Shown here: positions 21,324 to 31,037 of the stretch, piece by piece | How the letters are laid out: each line of letters begins with the position of its first letter | How positions within the stretch are numbered: the first letter of the stretch is position 1 | DNA from: Bacillota bacterium | GTDB lineage: Bacteria > Bacillota > Clostridia > Christensenellales > Aristaeellaceae | Direction: 5' to 3' | DNA: 64,000 bases | NCBI GenBank assembly: GCA_023404715.1 | Contig: JAEYAR010000203.1 | Span: forward strand, 13,116 to 77,115 | The notes under the pieces: model-generated | The model's database searches: none | Told to the model about the DNA's origin: nothing | What the model saw: only the letters and a program-made list of their open reading frames with translations | Translations under genes and position numbers: made by a program

Positions 21324-23165
21324 ATGAATGTGGCCAAGCCGCGCTACAGTGTAGCACAAAACACGAGATACGTTCTGGACTTGATCTGGACACGGGATAA
21401 ACCGCTCGTCTTGGCGATCTTGTTTACAACGTTGGCAGGCGTTTTTCTTCCGTTTTACGGCATTTACTTACCCAAGCTCGTGATCATGCTCATTGAACAA
21501 ATGGCGACTATGCGGGATTTTATCGTTCAAATCGGCCTATTGACCCTATCGGCGGCCTTGCTCAGCCTCTTAAACGGCTATCTTGGCGTCTATAGCTATT
21601 GGCACGCGCATCGCATACGGAACAATTTGATGTGGGATCTTTTTGTGGCATCCCTTCACTGTAATTATAAGCATATCGAGAGCGCAGAGGGGCATACGAA
21701 GTATCAAAAGTCGGTACAAAGCCTGATGCAAGGGGATTATAGCGGCATCAACCGCATCGTCCCTGCGCTGGTGGGGCTATGCGTAGGCTTCCTGGGCTTC
21801 GCGCTGTATGCCGGCATTCTGTCCGGATTGAACCCGGCGTTCGTAGCGCTGCTAACCCTCTCTTCCGCCATCAACTACATTTTCATACGCCGCGCACAGC
21901 GGTATGCATATGGACGCAATGAGGAACGAGCACAGATCGGCCAAAAAATCGCGTATCTTCAAAGAAAAGCCGGCGATGCCGCATCGGGCAAGGATGTACG
22001 CCTCTATGCGATGAAGGGATGGTTCCTTCGGTTACAGGATGCGTATTTACACGCTCTGTATGCGATCGACGATTGCGTCGAGCATAAAAACCTGATTTCC
22101 ACCGTGGTGAGTGCCCTGCTCATCCTGATTCGCGATGGCTTTGCCTACGTTTTCCTCATCTTTCAGGTAACAAACGACAGGATTGGGTTGGGGGATTTTG
22201 CCCTCTATGGCGGAGCTATTGCCGGCTTTTCCAATTGGATTACCCAAATTGTACGCCAGATGGGCGCGCTGACACAGGCAAGCCTACAGCTGTGCGATAC
22301 GCGTGCGTTTTTCGACCTGGATATCCGACAATCGACCCGGGCGACGGGCTGCGTACCGCAGGCAACCAGCTATACGATCGAATTTCGCGACGTATGTTTC
22401 CGATATGAAGGCAGTGATAGGGACGCTATTTCCCATCTAAACCTGCAGATCCGATCCGGCGAAAAACTGGCGATCGTCGGTGTAAACGGAGCGGGCAAGA
22501 CGACGCTGGTAAAACTTCTTTGTGGATTTTATAAGCCGGATTCGGGAGAAATTCGCATCAATGGCGTCGATATCTCAACGGTAAGCGAAGAAACGTTATA
22601 TAGTCTCTATTCCGCGGTCTTTCAAGAGGTATTCATCGCCCCATTTACCCTCGCGGAAAACATCGCCTTAAAGACGGCGGATCTAATCGATTTGGATCGG
22701 GTTTGGGCGGCGATTTCGTTTGCAGGCCTGCAAGCGGATATCGAGAAGATCCCCGGTGGGATAAACGCGCCGATGACAAAAATTCGCAATATAGAGGGAG
22801 TCGTACTATCCGGCGGACAGCAGCAAAAGCTATTGTTGGCAAGGGCGCTGTATAAAGACGCGCCGATACTCATTTTGGATGAACCCTCAGCGGCGCTGGA
22901 TCCCATCGCTGAGAGCGAGCTGTACGCGCAATACGACCGGCTAACGCGGGGCAAGACGTCGCTCTACATCTCACACCGGCTCGCGAGCACCCGCTTTTGC
23001 GATCGGATCGTCCTGATCGCAGGCGGACGAATTGCCGAGCAGGGAACGCACGCGCAACTGATCGAGCGTAATGGCGAATATGCACGGATGTTCGAAATTC
23101 AAAGTCATTACTATCGGAAAAACGTCGGCGGGAAAGGGGGTGCGCCGGATGGAGAAGCTTCATGA
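21324..23165 (+). CDS. ABC exporter half-transporter 1 (membrane plus ATPase)
   Basis: 613 residues. About six membrane helices in the first 330 residues (LVLAILFTTLAGVFLPFYGI and on) are followed by a complete ATPase: GVNGAGKTTLVKLL, LSGGQQQKLLLARAL, ILILDEPSAALD and the ISHR switch. It belongs to the MdlB/BmrA-like class and overlaps the next half-transporter by 17 bases, so a heterodimer is likely. Start ATG 21324 is tentative: GTG 21330 sits 5 bases after GAGGTGA and may be the real one. Probably under LytTR control. Cargo unknown; no C39 peptidase domain. Confidence 0.85.
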   Translation: MNVAKPRYSVAQNTRYVLDLIWTRDKPLVLAILFTTLAGVFLPFYGIYLPKLVIMLIEQMATMRDFIVQIGLLTLSAALLSLLNGYLGVYSYWHAHRIRNNLMWDLFVASLHCNYKHIESAEGHTKYQKSVQSLMQGDYSGINRIVPALVGLCVGFLGFALYAGILSGLNPAFVALLTLSSAINYIFIRRAQRYAYGRNEERAQIGQKIAYLQRKAGDAASGKDVRLYAMKGWFLRLQDAYLHALYAIDDCVEHKNLISTVVSALLILIRDGFAYVFLIFQVTNDRIGLGDFALYGGAIAGFSNWITQIVRQMGALTQASLQLCDTRAFFDLDIRQSTRATGCVPQATSYTIEFRDVCFRYEGSDRDAISHLNLQIRSGEKLAIVGVNGAGKTTLVKLLCGFYKPDSGEIRINGVDISTVSEETLYSLYSAVFQEVFIAPFTLAENIALKTADLIDLDRVWAAISFAGLQADIEKIPGGINAPMTKIRNIEGVVLSGGQQQKLLLARALYKDAPILILDEPSAALDPIAESELYAQYDRLTRGKTSLYISHRLASTRFCDRIVLIAGGRIAEQGTHAQLIERNGEYARMFEIQSHYYRKNVGGKGGAPDGEAS

Positions 23166-24987
23166 GTACGGCCGGTCCGTTTGGGCTTCGCTTAAGATTA
23201 TCGCACGGTTTCATCCTCGCTTGCTTTGGGCTGTATCCTTAAAGGGTTTGCTGAAATCGGGGTACCCGTTTATCTTGATCATCGTGACCTCGCAGGCGAT
23301 TACCCTGCTAGCGGAAAAGGCGCCCGTGCGGCAGACAATCGTCTATACGCTTGCGGGCATAGCCTGCTCATTTATGGTCCTAGCGATCCGCGCTCTCCTG
23401 GACAAATACTGTACGGTACGCTTGGAGGACTGTTGGCGCCGGTTCGAAGGTCTGACGGGCGAAAAGACGCTCTCTATCGATTATCCACAGCTGGATAGCC
23501 CAAAGACGACGGCCTTGCGCCAGAAGATGAAGGATGACGCCAATTGGGGCGCAGGTATTCGGAGCGTTTATTGGGCTTTTGAGTCGCTCACAGAATGCGC
23601 GTTTACGTTGATCTTATCAATCACGGTGGTCCTTCCCCTATTGCAGGCATTGTCCACCCAAAGCGATCTGCTCATCGCCGCCTGCTTCGGCTTCTCTTTG
23701 TTGTGCCTGATCGGGCTTTCGGTTTTCCTGAGCCACCGGGCGGGCAAGAAGGAGCAGGAGGCGATGAATAACCTTACGAAGGATAACCATCTCTTCATGT
23801 TTTTTGTACAGGGCATGGATTACGCTGTCGGCAAGGATATCAGGATATACAGAGCGCAAGCGCTGATCGAAAAGGTCGGACACCAATTCAGTATGGCGGC
23901 GGCTCAATACTTTTTTAAGAGTAACACGCGGCATTCAGGCGCTGCCACCGGCATAGGTGCGGCCATAACGACGCTGATCCAAGGCGGTGCCTATCTGTTC
24001 GTCGCACTAGGTGCGGCGGCGGGCATGCTTCCCATCGGCATGGTCGTGCGATGCGCCGGCAGCATTTTTCAGTTCTCTACGGCTTTGTCCAATTTATTGG
24101 GGAGGATCAGCAATTTGGTCGTCAGCGCTGAGCGGCAAAGAAGCACGCTACAGTTTTTCGATATCCCAGACGTTCTCTATAAGGGAACGCTCACGACGGA
24201 AAAGCGAGAAGACAACGATTATGAGATCGCTTTTGACCATGTCTCGTTTCGATACCCCGGGGCGGAGCAATACGCCCTTAGGGACCTGTCGCTTAAACTG
24301 CACGTCGGCGAGCGCCTCGCCGTAGTCGGCATGAACGGCAGCGGGAAGACGACGATGATCAAGCTGCTGTGCCGGCTATACGACCCGAGCGAAGGCAAAA
24401 TTACGCTGAACGGCATAGACATCCGCAAGTACGATTACGCGGAGTACCTTGAGCTGTTGAGCGTCGTATTTCAGGATTTTAAGCTTTTTTCCCTCCCGCT
24501 TGGGCAGAACATCGCGGCTTCAACCCAATATGATTCTCAAAAGGCGTTGACTTGCCTCGAAAAAGCGGGATTTGGCGAGCGTATCAAAGCGCTATCCCGC
24601 GGGTTGGAGACTTGCCTCTATAAAGACTTTGACGAAGACGGCGTCGAGATCTCCGGCGGAGAGGCGCAGAAGATCGCGCTCGCCCGCGCGCTTTACAAGG
24701 ACGCCCCCTTTATCATCCTGGACGAACCCACCGCGGCGCTAGACCCTATCGCCGAATATGAGATCTATTCAAAGTTTGACGGCATTGTCGGCGGGAGGAC
24801 GGCGATCTACATCTCGCACAGGCTCTCCTCTTGCCGGTTTTGCCACGATATCGCGGTATTTCACGAGGGTGCGCTCGTGCAGCGGGGCAGCCATGACGAG
24901 CTTGTCGCCGACAGAAGCGGTAAATACTTTGAACTATGGCATGCGCAAGCGCAGTATTACGCCCATGCGGACGACGCGCCCGCCTAA
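23149..24987 (+). CDS. ABC exporter half-transporter 2 (membrane plus ATPase)
   Basis: 612 residues with the same plan as its upstream partner: about six helices (PFILIIVTSQAITLL, IVYTLAGIACSFMVLAI, LILSITVVLPLLQAL and more), then GMNGSGKTTMIKLL, ISGGEAQKIALARAL, FIILDEPTAALD and ISHR. Both ATPase sites of the pair look catalytically complete. The ribosome-binding site GGGGG lies within the end of half-transporter 1. The pair plus two-component system resembles immunity or signalling exporters, but no peptide precursor gene is visible nearby. Confidence 0.85.
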   Translation: MEKLHEYGRSVWASLKIIARFHPRLLWAVSLKGLLKSGYPFILIIVTSQAITLLAEKAPVRQTIVYTLAGIACSFMVLAIRALLDKYCTVRLEDCWRRFEGLTGEKTLSIDYPQLDSPKTTALRQKMKDDANWGAGIRSVYWAFESLTECAFTLILSITVVLPLLQALSTQSDLLIAACFGFSLLCLIGLSVFLSHRAGKKEQEAMNNLTKDNHLFMFFVQGMDYAVGKDIRIYRAQALIEKVGHQFSMAAAQYFFKSNTRHSGAATGIGAAITTLIQGGAYLFVALGAAAGMLPIGMVVRCAGSIFQFSTALSNLLGRISNLVVSAERQRSTLQFFDIPDVLYKGTLTTEKREDNDYEIAFDHVSFRYPGAEQYALRDLSLKLHVGERLAVVGMNGSGKTTMIKLLCRLYDPSEGKITLNGIDIRKYDYAEYLELLSVVFQDFKLFSLPLGQNIAASTQYDSQKALTCLEKAGFGERIKALSRGLETCLYKDFDEDGVEISGGEAQKIALARALYKDAPFIILDEPTAALDPIAEYEIYSKFDGIVGGRTAIYISHRLSSCRFCHDIAVFHEGALVQRGSHDELVADRSGKYFELWHAQAQYYAHADDAPA

Positions 24988-25030
24988 AGAATGCTCCGGC
25001 AGACGCGAAAGCGCTTGCCGGGGCACTGTC

Positions 25031-26248
25031 TTAATGCAGGCGATCGATCAGGTCGAATGCAAAGGCGGTCATCTCGAAGCCGCAGCGAATAAAGCCGTCG
25101 TACTTGTGCAGCATGGTGCCGCTGGTCTGCATGACGAGCCCGCTGTTTCGTTCGACGTCGCCCCAAAGCTCCGCATTCATGCCATAGGCCACCCCTTGAT
25201 GGCCGATGATGCGCCCTTTGCCGCACAGCCCTTCAAGCACCGCGACGTTCAGACCGCGCCCGGCATGGCGCACGGAACCTAGGCCGTCCTGGCAGGCGCG
25301 CATGAGCTCGATTGACGCGGGCTGCAGGATGCGAACGCCGTCGACGCTGCCGTCGGAGAGCAACAGGCGCAGCAGCTTGGCCATATCGCCCGCGCGAATG
25401 ATGAGCCTCCCGGGAGACCAGGTGAAGTCCATCTCCGGGTCGACGGGCGGGAGAGGCCGGGCGGCGAGCGCCGGTGCGTCGTAGGCAACGCGGGGCGGGA
25501 AGACGCGGCTGACGTAGTAGCCGCAGGCCAAGCCGTGTATAGGCGATATGCGCTGGGGCGCGTAGGAGGCCCGAATGCCGAGGGGATCAAAGAGCAGCCG
25601 CTGCATCAGATCGTCAAAGCGCTCGCCCGTCATGATCTCCATGATGGAGCCGACGATGCCCGCGCCGAAGTTGGAATAACAAAACACCGTGCCGGGCTCA
25701 TCATGCGAGAAGTCGACCGCGTCGTTCGGCGGGGTGAGCAGCTGGCGCATCGTCATCTCTCCATCGATGCCCGGCCCGTCGTAAAGCGCGTTATCTACCA
25801 GAGAGGCGGTGTGCGTAAGCAACTGGCGCAGCGTAATGGGCACGTCGGGATACCGCGGATTGCGCACGCGATAGCCCAGGTATGTTTCGATGTCCGCGTC
25901 CAGCTCGAGCAGGCCGTCCTCTACGAGGCGAAGCGCGGCGAACGCGAACACCAGCTTGGAAACGGAGGCTACGCGAAAGAACGTGTCTTCGGTTACCGGC
26001 ACTTGCTCCTGCACGCGGGCGAGGCCATAAGGGAAAACGCCCGCGAGACACCCCTGCACGACGAGGCCCATCGTGCCGCCGACGGTGCGATTGCGGCGAA
26101 AGATCTCATCGACGCATCGCTGCACGTCCGCGTGCGCCTGCGGAGAGAGCAGGCCGTCCGGCTGGAGGGATAGATCGCCCGGTACTACGGGGATTGTACC
26201 GCGGCGCTTGCGCAGCTTGGCGATAGTTTGCGAAGACAGGTTTTTCAT
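25031..26248 (-). CDS. Beta-lactamase-related serine hydrolase (class C fold)
   Basis: 405 residues. It has the SxxK motif in RVASVSKLVFAFAAL near residue 95, YxN in CYSNFGAGIVG near 196 and the third motif as GHQG near 364, in place of KTG. This set is typical of the Beta-lactamase (PF00144) esterases and DD-peptidase-like proteins rather than of antibiotic resistance enzymes. No signal peptide is seen, so it may be cytoplasmic. GGAGG lies 7 bases before the ATG. Its upstream region contains the left copy of the 19-bp island repeat. Confidence 0.8.
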   Translation of the reverse strand: MKNLSSQTIAKLRKRRGTIPVVPGDLSLQPDGLLSPQAHADVQRCVDEIFRRNRTVGGTMGLVVQGCLAGVFPYGLARVQEQVPVTEDTFFRVASVSKLVFAFAALRLVEDGLLELDADIETYLGYRVRNPRYPDVPITLRQLLTHTASLVDNALYDGPGIDGEMTMRQLLTPPNDAVDFSHDEPGTVFCYSNFGAGIVGSIMEIMTGERFDDLMQRLLFDPLGIRASYAPQRISPIHGLACGYYVSRVFPPRVAYDAPALAARPLPPVDPEMDFTWSPGRLIIRAGDMAKLLRLLLSDGSVDGVRILQPASIELMRACQDGLGSVRHAGRGLNVAVLEGLCGKGRIIGHQGVAYGMNAELWGDVERNSGLVMQTSGTMLHKYDGFIRCGFEMTAFAFDLIDRLH

Positions 26249-26290
26249 ACAGACCTCCGATGCGGATAGAATGCATCCATTATAGCATGT

Positions 26291-26309
26291 CCGGACGCGC
26301 GGAGGGAAT
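26291..26309. repeat. Left 19-bp direct repeat of the Cmr island
   Basis: CCGGACGCGCGGAGGGAAT, identical and in the same orientation at 33983-34001. Everything between the copies belongs to the AT-rich cmr operon. GC-rich repeat sequence against AT-rich island sequence makes both borders visible. Confidence 0.8.
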
Positions 26310-26359
26310 ATGCTGTCTTAATTACTTGCCTATTTTTTAAATATTTTTTTGTGTTTTTG

Positions 26360-26388
26360 TTGAAAGCACTGCAAAAATATATTATAAT
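26360..26388 (+). promoter_or_regulatory. Promoter of the cmr operon
   Basis: TTGAAA (26360-26365), 17 bases, TATAAT (26383-26388), 34 bases before the cmr1 start. Confidence 0.75.
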
Positions 26389-26422
26389 GCTTTTAAGCAA
26401 TAAGCACAAAAGGAGGCGCGCC

Positions 26423-27682
26423 TTGAAATCTTCAAAATACAAACGCGAGTATACGTTGACCCAACATACGCCTTTGCTCCATTTCCAGGGAGGACAACGT
26501 GGAGTGACGCTACGGGCGAGCGAAGTCAAACCCCAGCTGGATCGTTTTTTGCACAACTTTATTGAAAAAATGATGCTTAAGGTTCCACAATCGTGGTACA
26601 TTGCTCGGGAAAGTAAATACGTACATTCATTTGCCTATAAAATGAGTGTTTCATCAAAAACTACTCAACAGGTAAGCAAAGGAAAAGGATCTACGGTCAG
26701 ACAACTTTATTTTGCCGATAAGAGTGGGACAGAAGCTCTCTTTTTTAAAAGTACATGTGCTGATGGGCGAGAATTTTATGGTGTACACCTTACGCTGGTT
26801 TGCTTTTGCGAGGAAATGTGCTTGCTTGAGGACGCAAATATACCCGGGTTGCCTGGCAATGTAACTTTATTAGACCTCATCGACTTCGTGCTGCCGGCAT
26901 TCTTTGCGCTTCATTGCTTTGGTACGCGCGCGACAAAAGGATTCGGAAGTTTTACTTTGGATGATAGGCCTATTGACGAGTCCTATCTTAGGATTTTTGT
27001 CCCTGTTTACTATAGTTTGGCATATAAAAAAGAAAATCCTTGTTATACGGATGTATTGACAATCATTTGGATTATCTCCGGAATGATGAAATCAGGATTT
27101 AATTTTCCTCATTTAAATCCACCCAAATACTATAAGGGCCGTATATTCGATTATTTTATTAAAAAAGGGATCGGAAGCGATAAAGCCTTTATTAAACAAA
27201 AGGTACTACAGGGAAAAGATAACAACGTCAACAGCGAGGAGAACGCGAGGTATTCAGGATTCAGATTTTCTCGTGCGATGCTAGGCCTTCCGCAGGAATA
27301 TCAATTTCGGGGAGGACCCAAGACATCCCGCTGCGGAAAAGTAAAAGTTAAGCGTGTGGAGGGCAAAAATAAAATCGAACGCTTTGCATCTCCGGTTCGT
27401 TTTATACCCAACGGACAAGCACTCTTCATCGTCCCTACACCGATTCCGGATGAGATGTTCGGCGCGAGTTTTTTGTTCGACAAAGAACAGATATCAACGC
27501 CATCCAAGGATGAATTCAATCTGGTACAGTACCTGGACTGGTTTATGGATGAGCTTATGGATGCAGTCAAAAACAATGGAGAAAAAACCATACCCTCATT
27601 TGATTGTGTATTAAAGACATTGGATACATCGTTTAAAAACATTCGTCATCCGGCGAAGGATAGGGGGCCAGCCCATGCGTAA
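26423..27682 (+). CDS. cmr1: Type III-B CRISPR RAMP protein Cmr1
   Basis: 419 residues. The N-terminus has the Cmr1 pattern TLTQHTPLLHFQGGQRGVTL followed by RASEVKPQLDRFL, in place of the usual R.s.iKg.lR, and a glycine-rich RAMP loop GTRATKGFGSF at about residue 167. The second half carries a further RAMP-like domain. Cmr1 caps the 3' end of the crRNA-bound Cmr complex and helps target capture. I set the start at TTG 26423, 8 bases after AAGGAGG; the open frame upstream runs through the promoter. It overlaps cmr2 by 8 bases. The call rests on motifs and operon order. Confidence 0.75.
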   Translation: MKSSKYKREYTLTQHTPLLHFQGGQRGVTLRASEVKPQLDRFLHNFIEKMMLKVPQSWYIARESKYVHSFAYKMSVSSKTTQQVSKGKGSTVRQLYFADKSGTEALFFKSTCADGREFYGVHLTLVCFCEEMCLLEDANIPGLPGNVTLLDLIDFVLPAFFALHCFGTRATKGFGSFTLDDRPIDESYLRIFVPVYYSLAYKKENPCYTDVLTIIWIISGMMKSGFNFPHLNPPKYYKGRIFDYFIKKGIGSDKAFIKQKVLQGKDNNVNSEENARYSGFRFSRAMLGLPQEYQFRGGPKTSRCGKVKVKRVEGKNKIERFASPVRFIPNGQALFIVPTPIPDEMFGASFLFDKEQISTPSKDEFNLVQYLDWFMDELMDAVKNNGEKTIPSFDCVLKTLDTSFKNIRHPAKDRGPAHA

Positions 27683-29177
27683 CTACGTTGCGCTCACCAT
27701 TGGACCTGTCTTTGAAACGATTTCCGGAGCCTCAACGCCGGGCGCGCTGTGGTGTGCTAGCGGTCTCTTTTCGCGCCTGGCAGGCGACCTATGCGCCTCT
27801 GTAACGCTTGATATACCGGACGCGCAAATCATCGCGCCCGCTTATGACCCTGCCGTCACCTATAACGACGGTGTTGGACGTTGGCATGACCGCATCTTTT
27901 TTTCCAGCGATCTAACGGCAGAGGGATTGAAAGAGAAGCTGCAAACGATATGTACGAACACAAAGGACAAAATAGCAAATCATATACATGCAGCAATCCT
28001 TTTTAGAGGCGATGCATTGACTCGCGTACAAAACTATATCAGAGATTATATCCAAATTCACTGGCTCATTGCGCCGGAAGCTGTGGCGCATGCTAACGGC
28101 CATAACTGCATTTTAAATTTGTCCGGCTATTTGGATAGCATGGAGCTCACATCCGGTTTTGTGCCGGACGATACGTCGAATCCTTTGACAGCGCTCTTTT
28201 CCGGTACAGAGCAGAGCTCTAATACTTACATTAAAAATTGCTGGCTAATCCCGAAGGGTGAAATCGGGTCGTCCTTTCAGCTGTTGAACGAAGGAAATAT
28301 ACGCGAGATTAACGATATTGCCAATCCAACCGCTGCACAGGACGGATTGAGGATTCGCGGTTATTATGCTGTCGTCTATTCCGATGGCGACAACATGGGC
28401 AAAGCCCTCGGACGGATTCCGGACGATGAGGCGGTTCGTCAATTTCAAAATTGTTGTGTAGAATACGCCGGTGAGGCTGCGAGCGCAATAGGGGATTTCG
28501 GAGGTCTTACCATTTATGCCGGAGGCGACGACCTCCTCTTCCTTGCGCCGGTGCTGGGGAAGAATGATGAAAATATTCTTGAGCTGTGCACAAGGATTAC
28601 ACAGATATTCGATAGAATGTTTGCCTCCTATCACGTAGACGGATCACATTCTCCTTCGCTATCGTTTGGCATTTCGGTGAATTATATCAAGTACCCGCTT
28701 TATGAGGCGTTGGAGGATGCACGTGAACTCTTATTTAACGATGCAAAATCAGAGCAGAAAAACCAGCTTGCACTCGCTGTTCACAAACGCAGCGGACAAT
28801 CCATAAAGATGATATTGCCTAACCGTATAGATGAGGATTCGCCGATATCAGAACTATCCAATTTTATCAGACAACAGAGGTGTGATGCGGAAAAGGTACT
28901 CCACTCCGTTTTACATACGCTCAACGTTTATAAATCTTCTTTTGCGCTTTGCAAACAACACGAGATGGATACACAAAACCTGTTCGACAATCTTTTTGAC
29001 TGCTATGCGCACGACGTTAAACGCTCTTATATACAATCCATTAAATCATTGGGTGATAGCATGGAACGTGATGGAGGGTGCAGATCTGACGGTGCGAACG
29101 GCATGTGCAGTGATAGTGTAGAGGTTCTTATCGCCATGCTGTGGTTTGCAAAGCTTTATACGGAAAAGGGGGTTTAA
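27675..29177 (+). CDS. cmr2: Cas10/Cmr2 without HD domain, GGDD cyclase intact
   Basis: 500 residues. It begins directly with the palm-1 segment (LTIGPVFETISGAS...LWCASGLFSRL), which in usual Cmr2 proteins follows an N-terminal HD nuclease domain; that domain is missing. The palm-2 site has YSDGDNMGKALG (aspartates near 237 and 239) and YAGGDDLLFL with G283-G284-D285-D286. It is therefore predicted to make a nucleotide second messenger when target RNA binds, but not to cut DNA. The C-terminal helical domain (about 390-500) is present. cmr3 follows after 2 bases. Confidence 0.9.
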   Translation: MRNYVALTIGPVFETISGASTPGALWCASGLFSRLAGDLCASVTLDIPDAQIIAPAYDPAVTYNDGVGRWHDRIFFSSDLTAEGLKEKLQTICTNTKDKIANHIHAAILFRGDALTRVQNYIRDYIQIHWLIAPEAVAHANGHNCILNLSGYLDSMELTSGFVPDDTSNPLTALFSGTEQSSNTYIKNCWLIPKGEIGSSFQLLNEGNIREINDIANPTAAQDGLRIRGYYAVVYSDGDNMGKALGRIPDDEAVRQFQNCCVEYAGEAASAIGDFGGLTIYAGGDDLLFLAPVLGKNDENILELCTRITQIFDRMFASYHVDGSHSPSLSFGISVNYIKYPLYEALEDARELLFNDAKSEQKNQLALAVHKRSGQSIKMILPNRIDEDSPISELSNFIRQQRCDAEKVLHSVLHTLNVYKSSFALCKQHEMDTQNLFDNLFDCYAHDVKRSYIQSIKSLGDSMERDGGCRSDGANGMCSDSVEVLIAMLWFAKLYTEKGV

Positions 29178-29179
29178 GG

Positions 29180-30235
29180 ATGGGCAGCTTCCTTGTGACG
29201 CTATCACCTCTGGAGCCATACTTTTTTGGTGGAGAACGTAATTTCGACTTTGGCCAAGTGCGCCGAAAGATGAAACAGAGCTATTTTATTCGATCGCAAG
29301 AGACACCCGCACAGACAACGCTGCTGGGCGCTTTGCGCTATGCGGTGCTATATGCAAACGATGCGCTCATAAGAAATTTTACCGATGCGGCACAAAAAAA
29401 ACATGCCGCTGATTTGGTTGGTCCTAAGAGCTTTTCGTTCGGCGAGCGAAGTGATTTCGGATGGATCCATTCGATCTCCCCATTGTTCATCCTTGAAGAC
29501 AGCCACTATCTCGTGCCTGCACCTATGAACCACAAAGAAAGCGGGAAGGCAAAGCGCTATACCCCGATGAAGATCGAACGCTGTGAAGACGTTTTATCAA
29601 GTGTCGAAGACGGATTAATCGCTGTCGACTACGATGCCAAAGCGGGCTGCACAGCAGGCTGGGTAAACGTGGACAGCGGAGAGATGATTCCCCCGTCAGA
29701 TCTTTTTGAGGGCGTCGTCCGTTTAGGCATCGATACGCACAGAGCGGAAAGAGAAGAGGAAGGCGGTTATTTCAAAAAAGAGTACAAGCGTTTAAAACGT
29801 GGATCTTTTGCATTCTTTGCCGAGATGGAGAAAGTGCCGGAAAGGCTACTCGATGGCGTGACCGTATTTCTCGGTCAGAACAAATCCGCGTTTCTCCTGC
29901 GCATGCAAGCGCATCAAAATGATTTGGCAGACCTCGTCCAACAGATGCTTGAAAGCCGAATGGATATGCCATTTTGGTATGCACTGGGTGATTGCCTTAT
30001 GAACAACAGTCCATCGGGATTTCATATCGTACGCACGCGCTTGTTCCGTCATCTGACCACCAGCGCGGACAACCGCTATTATCACCGGTACAACAAGACC
30101 GAGAAGCTCTATCGGCTCGTTGAGGGAGGCTCTGTTTTTTATGGATCAGAGCCGGAAGGCGCAGACGAAGCGATTTGCAATAAAATCGGTATGAATCACT
30201 TTATATATGTGGGAGGCGGCAAGCATGAAGACTAA
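29180..30235 (+). CDS. cmr3: Type III-B CRISPR protein Cmr3 (Cas5 group)
   Basis: 351 residues. LVTLSPLEPYFFGGERNFDFG at the start and TTLLGALRYAVLYAN near residue 50 are the typical Cmr3 opening (LsPld.lffrdgr....PsTlaGaLR). Near the C-terminus GFHIVRTRLFRHL fits the RAMP pattern. Cmr3 contacts the 5' handle of the crRNA together with Cmr2. The ATG at 29180 is preceded by AAAAGGGGG. The gene overlaps cmr4 by 11 bases. Confidence 0.8.
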   Translation: MGSFLVTLSPLEPYFFGGERNFDFGQVRRKMKQSYFIRSQETPAQTTLLGALRYAVLYANDALIRNFTDAAQKKHAADLVGPKSFSFGERSDFGWIHSISPLFILEDSHYLVPAPMNHKESGKAKRYTPMKIERCEDVLSSVEDGLIAVDYDAKAGCTAGWVNVDSGEMIPPSDLFEGVVRLGIDTHRAEREEEGGYFKKEYKRLKRGSFAFFAEMEKVPERLLDGVTVFLGQNKSAFLLRMQAHQNDLADLVQQMLESRMDMPFWYALGDCLMNNSPSGFHIVRTRLFRHLTTSADNRYYHRYNKTEKLYRLVEGGSVFYGSEPEGADEAICNKIGMNHFIYVGGGKHED

Positions 30236-31037
30236 ATTTTATTTTATGACGTGTCTAACGAATCTGCACGTGGGCAACGGGGACGTAAACTTTAATGTGA
30301 TCGACAAAGAAGTGGAACGGGATCCTGTTACCGGCTATCCCACGATCCATCCTTCCGGCGTCAAGGGCTCTCTTAGGCGATATTTTGAGCAGAACGAGCC
30401 CCGGAATACGGTGAAATTATTTGGTTCCTCCGTTCAGGAGAGCATAGGCAGCGCCAGCACGCCAGGAAGCTTAAAGTTTCTTTCTGCGCAAATGCTGGCC
30501 CGTCCGGCTAGGGCATCAGAAGGATGCAGCGCCTTTTACATGGTTACGACAAAAACAGCGCTGGATCAGTTTTGTGTCGCGACGCTGGCGTTGACAGGAA
30601 AAAGGCCGTTTCAGACGACGGGGATATCCCCGTGCATAGATTACCGCATCGCAGACAAAGACGTCGGAGTTGAAGGGTATTGTGTGAATACTGCTGTTCC
30701 AGAAAGTTCAGGCATTAAGAAGAATCAAAATTATTTAAACGATATTTTGGGCGGTGATTTTCTCATTCTCTCCGACGAAACGTTCCGGAAGATTCCACTT
30801 CCGGTTGTGGCGCGCAATTATCTTGAAAACGGGGAAAGCAAAAACCTTTGGTACGAAGAGCTTGTCCCGCATGAGAGCATTTTCTGGTTCGCCGTTTTAG
30901 GCGACGAAGCCGATCTCGCGTGTTTTGACGCGACGATCAATCACAGGGTCGTGCAGTTCGGTGGAAATGCGTCGGTGGGGTGTGGGCTTTGCATGCTAAA
31001 AGGAGGGATCTCGAATGTCGAAGCAGCGAATCAATGA
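30225..31037 (+). CDS. cmr4: Type III-B CRISPR backbone nuclease Cmr4 (Cas7 group)
   Basis: 270 residues. TNLHVGNGDVNFNVIDKEVE and then TGYPTIHPSGVKGSLRRYFE are the Cmr4 core. By this pattern D27 corresponds to the catalytic aspartate of known Cmr4 (VVDQPIQRE in the archaeal enzyme), so target-RNA cleavage at 6-base steps should be preserved. The C-terminal glycine loop is VVQFGGNASVGCG. GGGAGGCGG lies before the ATG at 30225. It would form the filament on the crRNA. Confidence 0.9.
   Translation: MKTKFYFMTCLTNLHVGNGDVNFNVIDKEVERDPVTGYPTIHPSGVKGSLRRYFEQNEPRNTVKLFGSSVQESIGSASTPGSLKFLSAQMLARPARASEGCSAFYMVTTKTALDQFCVATLALTGKRPFQTTGISPCIDYRIADKDVGVEGYCVNTAVPESSGIKKNQNYLNDILGGDFLILSDETFRKIPLPVVARNYLENGESKNLWYEELVPHESIFWFAVLGDEADLACFDATINHRVVQFGGNASVGCGLCMLKGGISNVEAANQ

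Noticed and set aside
23481..23489. Isolated exact TTATCCACA inside the second ABC gene
   Set aside because: A lone 9-mer match is expected by chance in 64 kb; no cluster around it.
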